This document shows positions 7,612-16,726 of a stretch of 38,745 nt of DNA, in pieces. The stretch spans positions 1 to 38,745 of the forward strand of contig CAJXBJ010000007.1 of assembly GCA_913050195.1 (NCBI GenBank), given 5' to 3'. The stretch comes from an uncultured Saprospirales bacterium. Its GTDB lineage: Bacteria > Bacteroidota > Bacteroidia > Chitinophagales > CAJXBJ01. Each line of letters opens with the position of its first letter. Position 1 is the first letter of the stretch. The position numbers were made by a program, and so were the translations under genes. Under the pieces are notes generated by a model, which was given only the letters and a program-made list of their open reading frames with translations, had not been told where the DNA came from and made no database searches.

Positions 7612-9957
7612 TTACCTAGCCTTTTTGAGCAATTTATGCAGGCTTTTTTGGCCGTTTTCAGTGCTTATTATTAGATGATATAAGCCTTGCCCTGTTTTAT
7701 TGCTAATAGTGATTTTTTCACCTGAATAGAAGTGGCCAGATTGAATGTTTTGCCCCTGATTATTTAATATTTGATATTCTCCTTCAGCAAAGTCATTCAA
7801 TTTTATATAAATGAAGTCTTCAAATAAAGAAGGGAAGACCTTACTGAATGGCCTTCTATCTGAATCTATATAATTTGGAGCAGAGGTTGTTGTTAGATAA
7901 ATATGATCTATAGCTGCTTCAACTAGATGGCCTGGATTTATATCAGCTGCTGAGAAATAAATTTGCATTTGATTATTAAAGGATACGGTATTGTCTAAAG
8001 AAAGACTCATTGATGTCCAATCCAATGTTTCTAGAGAGGTATTAAAAATCTCAAAAGAATCAATCCCATTATAAATACCAACTGTAAAGAAATCATTGGG
8101 TGGCGAACCTTGGCCTCCCGTATTTCTAAACCAATAATGAAAGTTAAGACTTGCACTTGATATTTGACTTAGATCAAAAATGGGAGAGCTAAGGTGCGTA
8201 TAGCCATTATCAATATCATCATCATAATAGTCTTGACCTTGATTTCCGGTATAATAAGCCATTTCCCCTAAGTCAAAATCCACATCTATATAGGGTTGCA
8301 TCACAGATCCCTGATACCAAGTACCATTAGCTTTTCCTAATTCCCAATGACCTGAGCTTGCTCCACCTGAAGTTGTCCATCCAAAATCTAAAACAAAATC
8401 GTCGTAATAAGCAGGGCTTAAATAATAGTCTTGAGAGAAATAATTGCTATCAACAAAAATGCTATCACCTATTGTTTGATAACCCCATTTTCCTGCATAT
8501 AAGTTATATTGACCTTTGAATACTCCATTTATTTCATAGGAGCCATCAGTTAAGCTATTTACTTGGTAAGAAAAAGTGTCATTTTTAATAGCTACTTGGG
8601 CCATGTTTATTCCAGTTTGACTCGAGGAATCTTTAATGTTTCCTGCATTTATGTAAGTGCTTAATGGATTTAGACTTACGTTTAATATTGTTAAGGAGTC
8701 ATTTTGTAATATTACATTGTTTTCTACATGCGTATCATAGCCAGCTTTACTAAATTGAATAGAGTATGTTCCTGCAGTTGCATAGCCAGCTTTATAATTG
8801 CCGCTAATTAAACTGTTTTTGGTGGTATTAGTGTTAAGTATTTCAACAGTTACTCCAGCTAATGGAGCATTATTCGCTTGATCAGTTATATTTCCCTCCA
8901 AATAACAAGCTTTAACAAAAGAACACTCCACTATAACTAATCCATTTTCAATATCCGTACAAAGTAATTTTTGAGAGGGCAAAAATGGATATGCCCCCCA
9001 GCTGCCATTGAATCCATCACCATCGTATTGTGGAGAGCTATCATAATAACCAACTTCTATCATATTATCAGGTCTTGAAATATCTACAATCGTTAATCCA
9101 TCTCTATAATGAGAATTAATAATATAATCGCCAAGTACATGTGTGTTGTGAGGTATTACACCTGCGCTTTGGCTTGAATAATACCGGTCTAACTCCTCTA
9201 TGTTATAGATATCGGATATATCATATGAAGTTATTGGAGCATTGCTTTTTTCTTCAGTCACAAATAAATATTTGCTATCATCAGATAGCCAGCAATTATG
9301 TGCAAAAGCAACGGGGGTTATTTGATTAACAAGTTCTATTGGGTTGGTTTTGTCAGAGACATCAATAACGGAAAAGTGCCCTTCTAATATATTAGCAGCC
9401 CAAAGTGTGTCGTTCCGAACATAGCCATCATGAATGTAATAATCATCAAATGTTCCAACATGAACTGGGTTCCATGGATCACTTAAGTCAAGAATTAAGC
9501 ATCCTCCATTTCCAACATTAGCTCCAAAAATATAAGCATAGCCATTATCTATATATAGGTTGTGTGCGCTTGATAAACCTAGGCTATCTCCATCCCAGTC
9601 ATAATGTTGTTCAGAATTTGGCAAATTATTTAAGTCTATAACAAGCAGCCCATCGCCACCTTCATTAGTTACATATGCATGGTTCTGATGTGTTTTAAGA
9701 TCTCTCCAAATAGTTTGAGGCCCTGGCATAAAAAATAGTTCTACTGGATTTGAGGGGGTGCTTATATCAACAATTGAAGTACCATCCAAAACACCAACTA
9801 AGGCATATTCATTACCATTACTATCTACATGAGCCCATACATCACTTAGGGTTTTGCCAGAATAGGATAATTGTCCTATTAATGTTGTATTAAGCGTATT
9901 TTGTGCTTGAATTAATGAGCTTGCTATCAACCAAATAATTAAGATGAATCTACACAT
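7612..9957 (-). CDS. Secreted LVIVD-repeat (choice-of-anchor B) protein with T9SS sorting domain
   Basis: A 781-residue exported protein. Residues 1-19 are a signal peptide (hydrophobic core, AQ junction). About residues 25-345 hold LVIVD-type repeats, for example GTSIVDISTPSNPVELF, GGCLILDLSDPWNPVHVG and GLTIVDISRPDNMIEVG, expected to form a beta-propeller. Two carboxypeptidase-regulatory-like Ig folds follow (about 347-430 and 433-515). Next is a domain rich in aromatic residues and Gly that resembles MAM/lectin-like adhesion modules (about 520-695). The last 75 or so residues (from RPFSKVFPSLF to HKLLKKAR) look like a type A T9SS sorting domain. It is therefore probably exported by Sec, then carried across the outer membrane by T9SS and attached to the surface or released. 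The ligand is unknown. It starts 4 bases after the upstream gene's stop, so the two are probably cotranscribed. Confidence 0.88.
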   Translation of the reverse strand: MCRFILIIWLIASSLIQAQNTLNTTLIGQLSYSGKTLSDVWAHVDSNGNEYALVGVLDGTSIVDISTPSNPVELFFMPGPQTIWRDLKTHQNHAYVTNEGGDGLLVIDLNNLPNSEQHYDWDGDSLGLSSAHNLYIDNGYAYIFGANVGNGGCLILDLSDPWNPVHVGTFDDYYIHDGYVRNDTLWAANILEGHFSVIDVSDKTNPIELVNQITPVAFAHNCWLSDDSKYLFVTEEKSNAPITSYDISDIYNIEELDRYYSSQSAGVIPHNTHVLGDYIINSHYRDGLTIVDISRPDNMIEVGYYDSSPQYDGDGFNGSWGAYPFLPSQKLLCTDIENGLVIVECSFVKACYLEGNITDQANNAPLAGVTVEILNTNTTKNSLISGNYKAGYATAGTYSIQFSKAGYDTHVENNVILQNDSLTILNVSLNPLSTYINAGNIKDSSSQTGINMAQVAIKNDTFSYQVNSLTDGSYEINGVFKGQYNLYAGKWGYQTIGDSIFVDSNYFSQDYYLSPAYYDDFVLDFGWTTSGGASSGHWELGKANGTWYQGSVMQPYIDVDFDLGEMAYYTGNQGQDYYDDDIDNGYTHLSSPIFDLSQISSASLNFHYWFRNTGGQGSPPNDFFTVGIYNGIDSFEIFNTSLETLDWTSMSLSLDNTVSFNNQMQIYFSAADINPGHLVEAAIDHIYLTTTSAPNYIDSDRRPFSKVFPSLFEDFIYIKLNDFAEGEYQILNNQGQNIQSGHFYSGEKITISNKTGQGLYHLIISTENGQKSLHKLLKKAR

Positions 9958-9961
9958 GGAA

Positions 9962-11416
9962 TTAATTTAAAACGTTTAAACCCTCTTTATTAAATTGAAT
10001 GATTTTAATGTGTCTATTTTCATAACGTCGAACCTTGCTTCGTCGATTCATGCCTTTAAGTTTAAAAGTATTTGTGAAGCCTTCATGTTCAATTTCCAAA
10101 TATTCTTTTAGGTTCATATAAAGTAGTGGGTATAATGCAAGGATATGGTCATAACCTTGGTATGCATATTTATCTGGCAAACTTCCAATCAATTCCATAA
10201 ACTGATTGTTAAAAGTGTTTATTCCTTTTTTTGTATTCTCTAGCCAAATATTACTGCTTATAACTACATTGTTTCGACATAAATAATCAACATCTATACC
10301 TTTAAACTTTACCCAATGTGGCATTCCTACTATTATAAATCTATAAGATTCTTCAAGCAAGCTTAATTGACTTAATATATAATAACTATAAGAAAAATCA
10401 CTTGACGCCAACATTATCACATTTAGGGTGTCAGGCTTAAGCTTTATTTTTAATTCTTCCGGACTAGGTTTTTCTAATGTGAGTGTATCTGTATTAGGTA
10501 ACTTTGAAAAGAAACGGATAAAATCTTTTTCATATTTGTTTGGCTCCAGCTCATGAATCAATACCTTATGCTCTTTTATGTGTTCTTTTCGAATCCATTT
10601 CGAGAGTTCTAGAGCATGTGTCTCAACGGATGGGGATAACATTAAGTAATATGGACTAAGTAATGGAAGATGACTGACAGAAAGGGGAGAGATGTTTAGA
10701 ATTTGTTTGGTATGGCAGTATCTTAGTGTTTGCTTAAACAATTTGTTGTGAATTGGACCTATTAACATATCTAGGGAGTCTAGTGCTCCGCTTTTAATAA
10801 TTTCGGCAGTTTTTGCACTATCTCGTTCATTGTCTAAAATGATCATTTCTATTTGAAAGCCTTTCTTTTTTAAGCTATCTAATGCGAGTTCGACACCAGT
10901 AACATAGGACATGAATTGTTTGAATTCATTCCCATACTCTAAAGTAGGGTCTTCCAAGAATACTTTGTGTTTGACAGAAAACATAAAACCAATGCGCCTT
11001 TTTTGACTTTTGAGACTATCTTCAATTATGAACGATTCATTTTTATCATCTTCTGCTTTGGTATTAATGTTTTCCTTGGGTTCAATACTTAATTCAATGT
11101 TTTTATAAATACTTCGTTTTTGAAAAACTTGACTTAAATCTAATTTTTCTCGATGCATTAAATACCCATTGGATGTGATTTCCATTTCATAGTCTCCTGG
11201 CTTTACACGCGTGAAATAACTACCTGAGTTTTTTGAACTTCTTGTAATCGCAACTATTTTTCCGGTGCTACTTCGTTTGATTTTTATTTTTGCACTTATA
11301 CCTATTTTAGTTTCCTTATTTGTGACAAAACCTGCCACTACAATTTGTGCATTTAACAAATCTAGTGTGCAAATTAGTCCAAATAGTAGACCTATTTTAA
11401 GTATGCTTTTAAGCAT
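9962..11416 (-). CDS. Periplasmic protein: carboxypeptidase-regulatory-like domain plus PBP type 1 receptor-like domain
   Basis: A 484-residue protein. A signal peptide (MLKSILKIGLLFGLICTL to LNAQ) is followed by a small Ig-like regulatory domain (about residues 25-110 from the ATG, motif GDYEMEITSNGYL). A charged linker follows, then a region resembling the type 1 periplasmic binding fold of amino-acid ABC receptors and LpoA (motifs GVELALDSLKKKGFQIEM, MLIGPIHNKLFKQTL). Proteins with this receptor fold, usually carrying LysM domains, are found after guaA in other Bacteroidetes as far as I recall. Here no LysM motif is visible. No transporter genes are nearby, so a role in envelope or peptidoglycan homeostasis is only a guess. 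The ORF-track ATG (11431) overlaps guaA by 10 bases. The ATG at 11416 gives a cleaner signal peptide and a 5-base gap. Confidence 0.75.
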   Translation of the reverse strand: MLKSILKIGLLFGLICTLDLLNAQIVVAGFVTNKETKIGISAKIKIKRSSTGKIVAITRSSKNSGSYFTRVKPGDYEMEITSNGYLMHREKLDLSQVFQKRSIYKNIELSIEPKENINTKAEDDKNESFIIEDSLKSQKRRIGFMFSVKHKVFLEDPTLEYGNEFKQFMSYVTGVELALDSLKKKGFQIEMIILDNERDSAKTAEIIKSGALDSLDMLIGPIHNKLFKQTLRYCHTKQILNISPLSVSHLPLLSPYYLMLSPSVETHALELSKWIRKEHIKEHKVLIHELEPNKYEKDFIRFFSKLPNTDTLTLEKPSPEELKIKLKPDTLNVIMLASSDFSYSYYILSQLSLLEESYRFIIVGMPHWVKFKGIDVDYLCRNNVVISSNIWLENTKKGINTFNNQFMELIGSLPDKYAYQGYDHILALYPLLYMNLKEYLEIEHEGFTNTFKLKGMNRRSKVRRYENRHIKIIQFNKEGLNVLN

Positions 11417-11421
11417 GTTTA

Positions 11422-12954
11422 TTATTCCCATTCTATAGTTGCAGGGGGTTTAGATGAAATGTCGTAAACAACTCGGTTTACCCCTTTAACTTCATTGATA
11501 ATTTTATTAGATATCTCTTGTAAGAAAGTATGAGGTAGCAAACTCCAATCAGCAGTCATGCCATCCACAGAGTTAACTGCTCTCAATGCTACTACATATT
11601 CATAGGTGCGTTCATCGCCCATTACACCTACAGTTTTTATAGGTAAGATAATAGCTCCGGCCTGCCATACTTCATCATAAAGCTTATGTCTTTTCAGTCC
11701 TTCTATATAAATATGATCTGCTTCCTTTAAAATATCAAGTTTTTCACGGCTAATTTCTCCAATAGTTCGTATTGCTAAGCCAGGACCTGGAAAAGGATGT
11801 CTACCTAAAATTTCTTTAGGAATATTTAATGCTTTACCTACTTTTCTTACTTCATCTTTAAATAATAAGCGCAATGGCTCAATAATTTTAAGGTTCATTT
11901 TTTCTGGCAATCCACCAACATTGTGATGTGATTTTATTGTTGCTGCTGGTCCGCCAGTTCCAGCAGATTCAATCACATCAGGATATATTGTCCCTTGTGC
12001 TAAAAAATCAGCACCTTCAATTTCTTTAGCCTTCTTTTCAAATACTTCTATAAAGGTTCGTCCAATAATTTTTCTTTTTTCTTCAGGCTCACTAATTCCA
12101 TCCAAGGCATTTAAAAATTCATCCTCTGCTCTAACCCCATGAACATTGAGGCCAAGTCCTTGATATGTCTTTAAGACAGAGTCAAATTCATTTTTTCTTA
12201 ACAAGCCATTGTCAATGAATATAGAAGTTAGTTTATCTCCAATAGCTCTATGTATTAAGAAAGCCGCTACCGAAGAATCAACTCCCCCTGAAAGGCCTAG
12301 TATAACCTTTTTGTTTTCAAGTGTTTGTTGGATTTCTTTAACACTGCTTTCAATAAATGCATTTGGTGTCCATTCAGCCTTTGCATGGCAAATAGCAAAT
12401 AAATAGTTCTCTAGCATTTTAGCCCCATCTTTAGAATGGGTTACCTCCGGATGAAACTGCATACCATACATTGGGTGCAAATTATCTGCCATCTTATATG
12501 CAGCAACGGGGATACTATTGGTTTTAGCTAACAATTCAGATTTTTCTGGTAGTTGTTTTATGCTATCCCCATGACTCATCCATACTTCGCTTTCAACACT
12601 AATATCATGAAAAATAGGGTCTGACCCAATTATTGATATTAAGGCTCTACCATATTCCCGTTTATCACTTTTCTCAACATTCCCTCCATATTGATGCGCA
12701 ATCATTTGTGCCCCATAGCAGATCCCGAGTACGGGACAATATTGACTAAATGATTTAGCCTCTAATATTGGACTGCTTGAGTCTAAAACTGAGAATGGGC
12801 TTCCCGATAATATAATGCCCTTAATGTTCTGGGTGATTTCTGGTACTTTATTGTAAGGGTGTATCTCACAGTACACGTTGAACTCTCGAATTCGCCTAGC
12901 AATTAGTTGTGTATACTGCGAGCCAAAGTCGATTATTAGAATTTGATCATACAT
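11422..12954 (-). CDS. guaA: GMP synthase (glutamine-hydrolysing)
   Basis: A 510-residue cytosolic enzyme converting XMP, glutamine and ATP to GMP in purine synthesis. The class I glutamine amidotransferase domain has the catalytic Cys in [15 protein letters not shown] and His-Glu in [10 protein letters not shown]. The ATP-pyrophosphatase domain has the P-loop [16 protein letters not shown]. The C-terminal dimerisation domain contains [15 protein letters not shown] and ends in KPPATIEWE. The ORF track starts 25 codons upstream. The family N-terminus [17 protein letters not shown] begins at the ATG at 12954 and gives the standard length. It is probably first in an operon with the receptor-like and T9SS cargo genes. 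Confidence 0.97.
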   Translation of the reverse strand: MYDQILIIDFGSQYTQLIARRIREFNVYCEIHPYNKVPEITQNIKGIILSGSPFSVLDSSSPILEAKSFSQYCPVLGICYGAQMIAHQYGGNVEKSDKREYGRALISIIGSDPIFHDISVESEVWMSHGDSIKQLPEKSELLAKTNSIPVAAYKMADNLHPMYGMQFHPEVTHSKDGAKMLENYLFAICHAKAEWTPNAFIESSVKEIQQTLENKKVILGLSGGVDSSVAAFLIHRAIGDKLTSIFIDNGLLRKNEFDSVLKTYQGLGLNVHGVRAEDEFLNALDGISEPEEKRKIIGRTFIEVFEKKAKEIEGADFLAQGTIYPDVIESAGTGGPAATIKSHHNVGGLPEKMNLKIIEPLRLLFKDEVRKVGKALNIPKEILGRHPFPGPGLAIRTIGEISREKLDILKEADHIYIEGLKRHKLYDEVWQAGAIILPIKTVGVMGDERTYEYVVALRAVNSVDGMTADWSLLPHTFLQEISNKIINEVKGVNRVVYDISSKPPATIEWE

Positions 12955-13001
12955 TCCTGAAAAAATTAATGAGGCAATATTAATTGATTTAAGTAGTATT
13001 C

Positions 13002-13009
13002 CAAAATTA
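13002..13009 (-). promoter_or_regulatory. -7 promoter element of guaA
   Basis: TAATTTTG on the minus strand fits TAnnTTTG exactly, about 47 bases before the guaA ATG. It lies inside the spurious upstream extension of the ORF-track frame, which supports the shorter start. Confidence 0.45.
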
Positions 13010-13074
13010 TACCTCTCAATTATAACCATGCAATATTTTAAACTATAATGCTATGATTATCAAAATTTACACAT

Positions 13075-13082
13075 TAAATTTG
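13075..13082 (+). promoter_or_regulatory. -7 promoter element of the CAP/OmpA-like gene
   Basis: TAAATTTG matches TAnnTTTG exactly. It predicts a start near 13086 and a leader of nearly 70 bases, the longest among the genes here with such an element. Confidence 0.5.
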
Positions 13083-13095
13083 GGCATGAAATATG

Positions 13096-13137
13096 CTCAG
13101 TTGTAACCCTGAGAATAAAAGCGCGTAGAAGAACGCG
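13096..13137 (+). promoter_or_regulatory. Structured 5' leader with two small hairpins
   Basis: Two inverted repeats lie in the predicted leader: CTCAG (13096-13100) with CTGAG (13109-13113), and CGCGT (13122-13126) with ACGCG (13133-13137). The second is GC-rich in an AT-rich setting. No T run follows, so it is not a terminator. A role in mRNA stability or translation control is possible but unproven. Confidence 0.35.
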
Positions 13138-13154
13138 TTACAAAAGATGTAATT

Positions 13155-15635
13155 ATGATTAAACGTTTAGCACTTTATTGTATTGTTTTTTCTCTGAGTT
13201 TTGTGTCATTGTATGGTCAGACTCCGGAAACTACGATTAATCCAGATGAATTTAAGGCAGACTTTTTATTTAAGCTAATAAAAAAGAAAGTCAATGAAAA
13301 TAGATATGCATATAAATCTGATTCTCTGATTTATCATGCCGTATTTAATAATGCAGCAACTGCCCAGGCAGAATGGATGGTAGCCAATAAGAAAGAAGAT
13401 ATTGAGCAATTAGATGATCCAAAAATGCAAACTACCGTTTTAAGGGTTGCATCTTTTGGTGGTACAAATCACATAAAGGTTGTGGAAAATGTTAAGGCTG
13501 TCAAATATGCGAAAGGGAAGAATAGCCTGACTTATGCTAAAGTAGTAAATGAGCTATTTAAAAAATGGAAGAAGAAGAAGGATGTTCAAAATGCAATGAA
13601 GTATAAGGGTTTTGTATATGGTGGTTTAGGTATTGTTATAGATGCGGATCAGAAGAAAATATATATATCCTTAGTGATGGCTGAGAATAAGTCGTTAAAT
13701 GAAGGAGTTGCTTATAAAAAAAGTATAAAGCCTACTTACTCTAAAAAGAAATTTGGTTTAAAGGGTTATGATGAGGTATTATGCGAGGATTGTAAGACTT
13801 ATAAATATTTTAACCGTTTACAAGAAGGTTTATATGTTAAGAACGGTAAAGTATATATAAAATATCATGATATAAATCACGTGTTGGATATTATAACTGA
13901 AGCAAAAGATGGTTTTGGGGTGGATGTGATTCAGAAACAGCAATATCAATGTGATAAGCCAAATATTTATGATAATAATTTGCAGTCAAAGGGTATTATG
14001 GTTAAGCCTTTGTATCAGAAGAAACTTTTGAAAAAAAACACAGGTACTGAAGATGAATTGGATGTAATGATTGGTAAGTTTCCTAAGAAAGTAACTGGTG
14101 ATTATGAAATGAATTTATTAACTGTAAAAAATAAGTCAATTTGTAATGTCACAAAAAGATCTTTTTTAGAGATAAAAGATAATAAGGCAAAGAAGTCGTT
14201 AGAGATATTACCAGATACTATAGAGATATTGCCCGATACACTTGTTCCTGCAGGTCAGGAGCGTTACAAAGTTGGTTATGAGGATAAAACATTGACTTTT
14301 AAGATTCCATTTGAATATGCCAAGTATGATTACAGACCTGAGGATATTCAGCCATTTTTAGAAGCTTTGGAAGAACCTCACTTTATAATACATAAGGTAA
14401 CGATTTATGCGCATTCTTCTTTAGAAGGGGATTCACTATATAATGCAAAGCTTAGAACTAGGAGAGCTAAAAGTATTGTTAAATCAATGGAAGATTTCCA
14501 AAATAAGGGTATAAATGAAAGTATTGTTTTTGATGATTCGTGGGATCTTTTCCGTGAACAGGTTGTTGGTACTGAGTTTTCTGATTTAGGTAATTTGACA
14601 AAAATGGAGGCTAAGCGTGTATTAGCTACAAATCGTAAGACGCGTCGTTCGATTGAGCCATTATTGCAAGAAGAGCGTTTTGCTCGTATTGTTATGTATG
14701 TTACAGTAGATGATATTCAAGGTATGTCAGAGGAAGGCTATTTGACGAAAAAGGTTAATGATGCCATCCAAGAAGATGATTATACTTTAGCTTTGAAAAC
14801 ACAACGCTTTATCATTGAAAATGTATTGCAAAATAAGTACAGATATCAAGCTATTTTGGAGCAAGAGTTTCCGTACAGGCCTGAATATGCATCTTTAATT
14901 ATAAATCAGATTTGGGCTAGAAATAAGTTTGAAGGAGAGGGCTTGTTTACACCAGAATTGGCAGCTGAGTTTGATAGTCTTTATGCATTGGCTCCAGAAA
15001 ATGCATATGCACGATATAACAAACTATTATGTGGGATTAAAAAACAAGATTGGGCAACACAGAATGATATGGATAGTATCCAAGTAATGATAGATGCTCT
15101 CTACAGTACTATAATACCTGCTAAGGAGCTAAATAAGCTAAATATAAAGTATCAGTTTGGAATTTTGGATTGGTATGAGTCACAGGCAAAATTAAATAAG
15201 ATAGCCTTGGCCAAAGCCATTAATAAAATTAGAAAGTGTTTTAAAGCAGAAGAGGTTGATTGGAAAATGGCTTTAAAGGTTGCTACTTTATATGGTAAGC
15301 ATAGGTACTTTACGCAAGCGTTAAAGGCTTTAGAACCTTTTGTATTGAAGGTTGATTTGGAATCTGAAGAAATTAATGAAGAGCTTTTATTTACTTATAT
15401 TATTATTTCATCTCAAAAAGGTGATAATAGCTATTCAAAATCATTTAGAGATGCATTGCATAATGCAAGTAAGATTAATCAAAGCCGATACTGTCGTTTA
15501 TTTGGTGCTCCTTATCTTTCATTTCAGTTGTTAGATGATCCTTTAATTAAAAATTTGTATTGTAATACCTGTTCTGGTGAAGAAGGTGATGGAGAGGAAT
15601 CATCTGAAGAAGATACCGAAGAGGATAAAGAATAG
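13155..15635 (+). CDS. Envelope protein with CAP-like domain, OmpA-like domain and helical C-terminus
   Basis: An 826-residue exported protein. A signal peptide occupies residues 1-22 (SLSFVSLYGQ). About residues 30-185 resemble a CAP/SCP domain: a helix with VNENRYAYKSDSLIYHAVFNNAATAQAEWM, then VVENV, VVNELFKKWKK and GGLGIVIDADQKKIYISLVMA. The middle (about 190-350) is not recognised and includes the pair CEDCKTYKYF. Around 370-520 is an OmpA-like region with AHSSLEGDSLYN...RTRRAKSIV, the part of the family that binds peptidoglycan. Residues 540-790 look all-helical, possibly TPR-like. The tail is strongly acidic (GEEGDGEESSEEDTEEDKE). EILPDT is repeated in tandem near residue 350. A cell-wall-linked envelope role is inferred. 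prfB starts 7 bases after the stop. The domain calls are by eye and only moderately certain. Confidence 0.75.
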   Translation: MIKRLALYCIVFSLSFVSLYGQTPETTINPDEFKADFLFKLIKKKVNENRYAYKSDSLIYHAVFNNAATAQAEWMVANKKEDIEQLDDPKMQTTVLRVASFGGTNHIKVVENVKAVKYAKGKNSLTYAKVVNELFKKWKKKKDVQNAMKYKGFVYGGLGIVIDADQKKIYISLVMAENKSLNEGVAYKKSIKPTYSKKKFGLKGYDEVLCEDCKTYKYFNRLQEGLYVKNGKVYIKYHDINHVLDIITEAKDGFGVDVIQKQQYQCDKPNIYDNNLQSKGIMVKPLYQKKLLKKNTGTEDELDVMIGKFPKKVTGDYEMNLLTVKNKSICNVTKRSFLEIKDNKAKKSLEILPDTIEILPDTLVPAGQERYKVGYEDKTLTFKIPFEYAKYDYRPEDIQPFLEALEEPHFIIHKVTIYAHSSLEGDSLYNAKLRTRRAKSIVKSMEDFQNKGINESIVFDDSWDLFREQVVGTEFSDLGNLTKMEAKRVLATNRKTRRSIEPLLQEERFARIVMYVTVDDIQGMSEEGYLTKKVNDAIQEDDYTLALKTQRFIIENVLQNKYRYQAILEQEFPYRPEYASLIINQIWARNKFEGEGLFTPELAAEFDSLYALAPENAYARYNKLLCGIKKQDWATQNDMDSIQVMIDALYSTIIPAKELNKLNIKYQFGILDWYESQAKLNKIALAKAINKIRKCFKAEEVDWKMALKVATLYGKHRYFTQALKALEPFVLKVDLESEEINEELLFTYIIISSQKGDNSYSKSFRDALHNASKINQSRYCRLFGAPYLSFQLLDDPLIKNLYCNTCSGEEGDGEESSEEDTEEDKE

Positions 15636-15642
15636 ATATTGT

Positions 15643-16726
15643 ATGAATAGCGATGACTTTCAAGACTTGGAGAAGAGAGTGGTGGCACTAAACCACTATC
15701 TTTGACATTGCTAATAAGAAGATCCAAATAGAGGAAGACGAACGTAAGACTGGTGATCCAGACTTTTGGTCAAATCCAGAGATTGCGGAACAGTTACTTA
15801 AAGAAATTAAGCGTAAAAAGGGCTGGGTAACAGAATACGATAGTGCGGCATCAGCTTTGGAAGATTTAGAAGTAATTTATGCTTTTTACCAGGAAGGTGA
15901 GGCTGCTACACAAGAAGTAGATAGTCAGTATAAGAAGACCATTGGTTTAGTAGAAAAGTTAGAGTTTAAAAGGGCTTTTGGAAATCCTGAAGATCGTTAT
16001 AATGCGGTGCTCACCATTAATTCGGGAGCTGGTGGAACGGAGAGTCAGGATTGGGTTCAAATGTTGCTTAGGATGTATACAATGTGGGGTGAAAAGCAGG
16101 CCTTTAAGATTAAAGAAATAGATCTTCAAAAAGGAGATGTTGCCGGAATAAAGTCCGTCACTATCGAACTGGAAGGAGATTATGCTTATGGATATCTCAA
16201 GGGGGAAAATGGTGTTCATAGGTTGGTGCGAATTTCTCCCTTTGATTCAAGTGCAAGAAGACATACCTCATTTGCTTCTGTGTTTGTATATCCACTAGTA
16301 GAAGATGATATTCTTATTGAAGTTAATCCATCTGATATTGAGTGGGATACATTTAGATCTGGAGGTGCCGGAGGTCAAAATGTAAATAAGGTTGAAACAG
16401 CTGTAAGGCTCCGACACAAGCCGTCAGGAATTATTGTTGAATGTCAACAGGAGCGTTCCCAATTATTAAATAAGGAAAAGGCGATGCAATTACTTCAGTC
16501 GCGTTTATATGAACTGGAAATACGGAAGCGAGAGGAAGAAAAAGCTAAAGTAGAGAGTGGGAAGATGAAAATAGAGTGGGGTTCACAGATTAGAAACTAT
16601 GTTATGCATCCTTATAAATTGGTTAAAGATTTGAGAACTGGCTATGAAAGTGGTAATGTGCAAAGCGTAATGGATGGAAATTTAGATGAATTCATAAAGG
16701 AATACTTAATAAGTACAAATGACTAA
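15643..16726 (+). CDS. prfB: Peptide chain release factor 2, expressed through a +1 programmed frameshift
   Basis: RF2 releases peptides at UGA and UAA. The ORF track shows only the long second part (from 15857), but the gene starts at ATG 15643. Twenty codons ([20 protein letters not shown]) end at an in-frame TGA (15703-15705). Dropping T15703 after CTT restores the frame: [22 protein letters not shown] continues into the ORF-track frame, giving about 360 residues, normal for RF2. The anticodon-like SPF motif ([15 protein letters not shown]) and the catalytic GGQ ([18 protein letters not shown]) are present. The family mechanism is autoregulation: low RF2 leaves the UGA unread, and the ribosome slips +1. 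The gene overlaps arsC by 8 bases. Confidence 0.96.
15697..15706 (+). promoter_or_regulatory. RF2 recoding (+1 frameshift) site
   Basis: TAT CTT TGA C is identical to the classical prfB site around the slip codon: CTT in the P site, stop TGA, then C. The SD-like AGGGGG that stimulates the shift in E. coli is absent. The six bases before TAT are AACCAC. Confidence 0.95.

Noticed and set aside
12955-13029. 25-codon N-terminal extension of guaA
   Set aside because: GMP synthase normally begins at the [13 protein letters not shown]-type segment, and the extension contains a -7 promoter element.
15678-15697. Hairpin AGTGGT/ACCACT as a proven frameshift stimulator
   Set aside because: The pairing is perfect but short, and its 3' arm is within the ribosome channel when the CTT is in the P site. 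It may simply follow from the coding sequence, so it is kept only as a testable note.
15857-15859. ATG at 15857 as the start of prfB (ORF track)
   Set aside because: It would drop the N-terminal domain of RF2. The upstream frame continues to a classical frameshift site and a good ATG at 15643.
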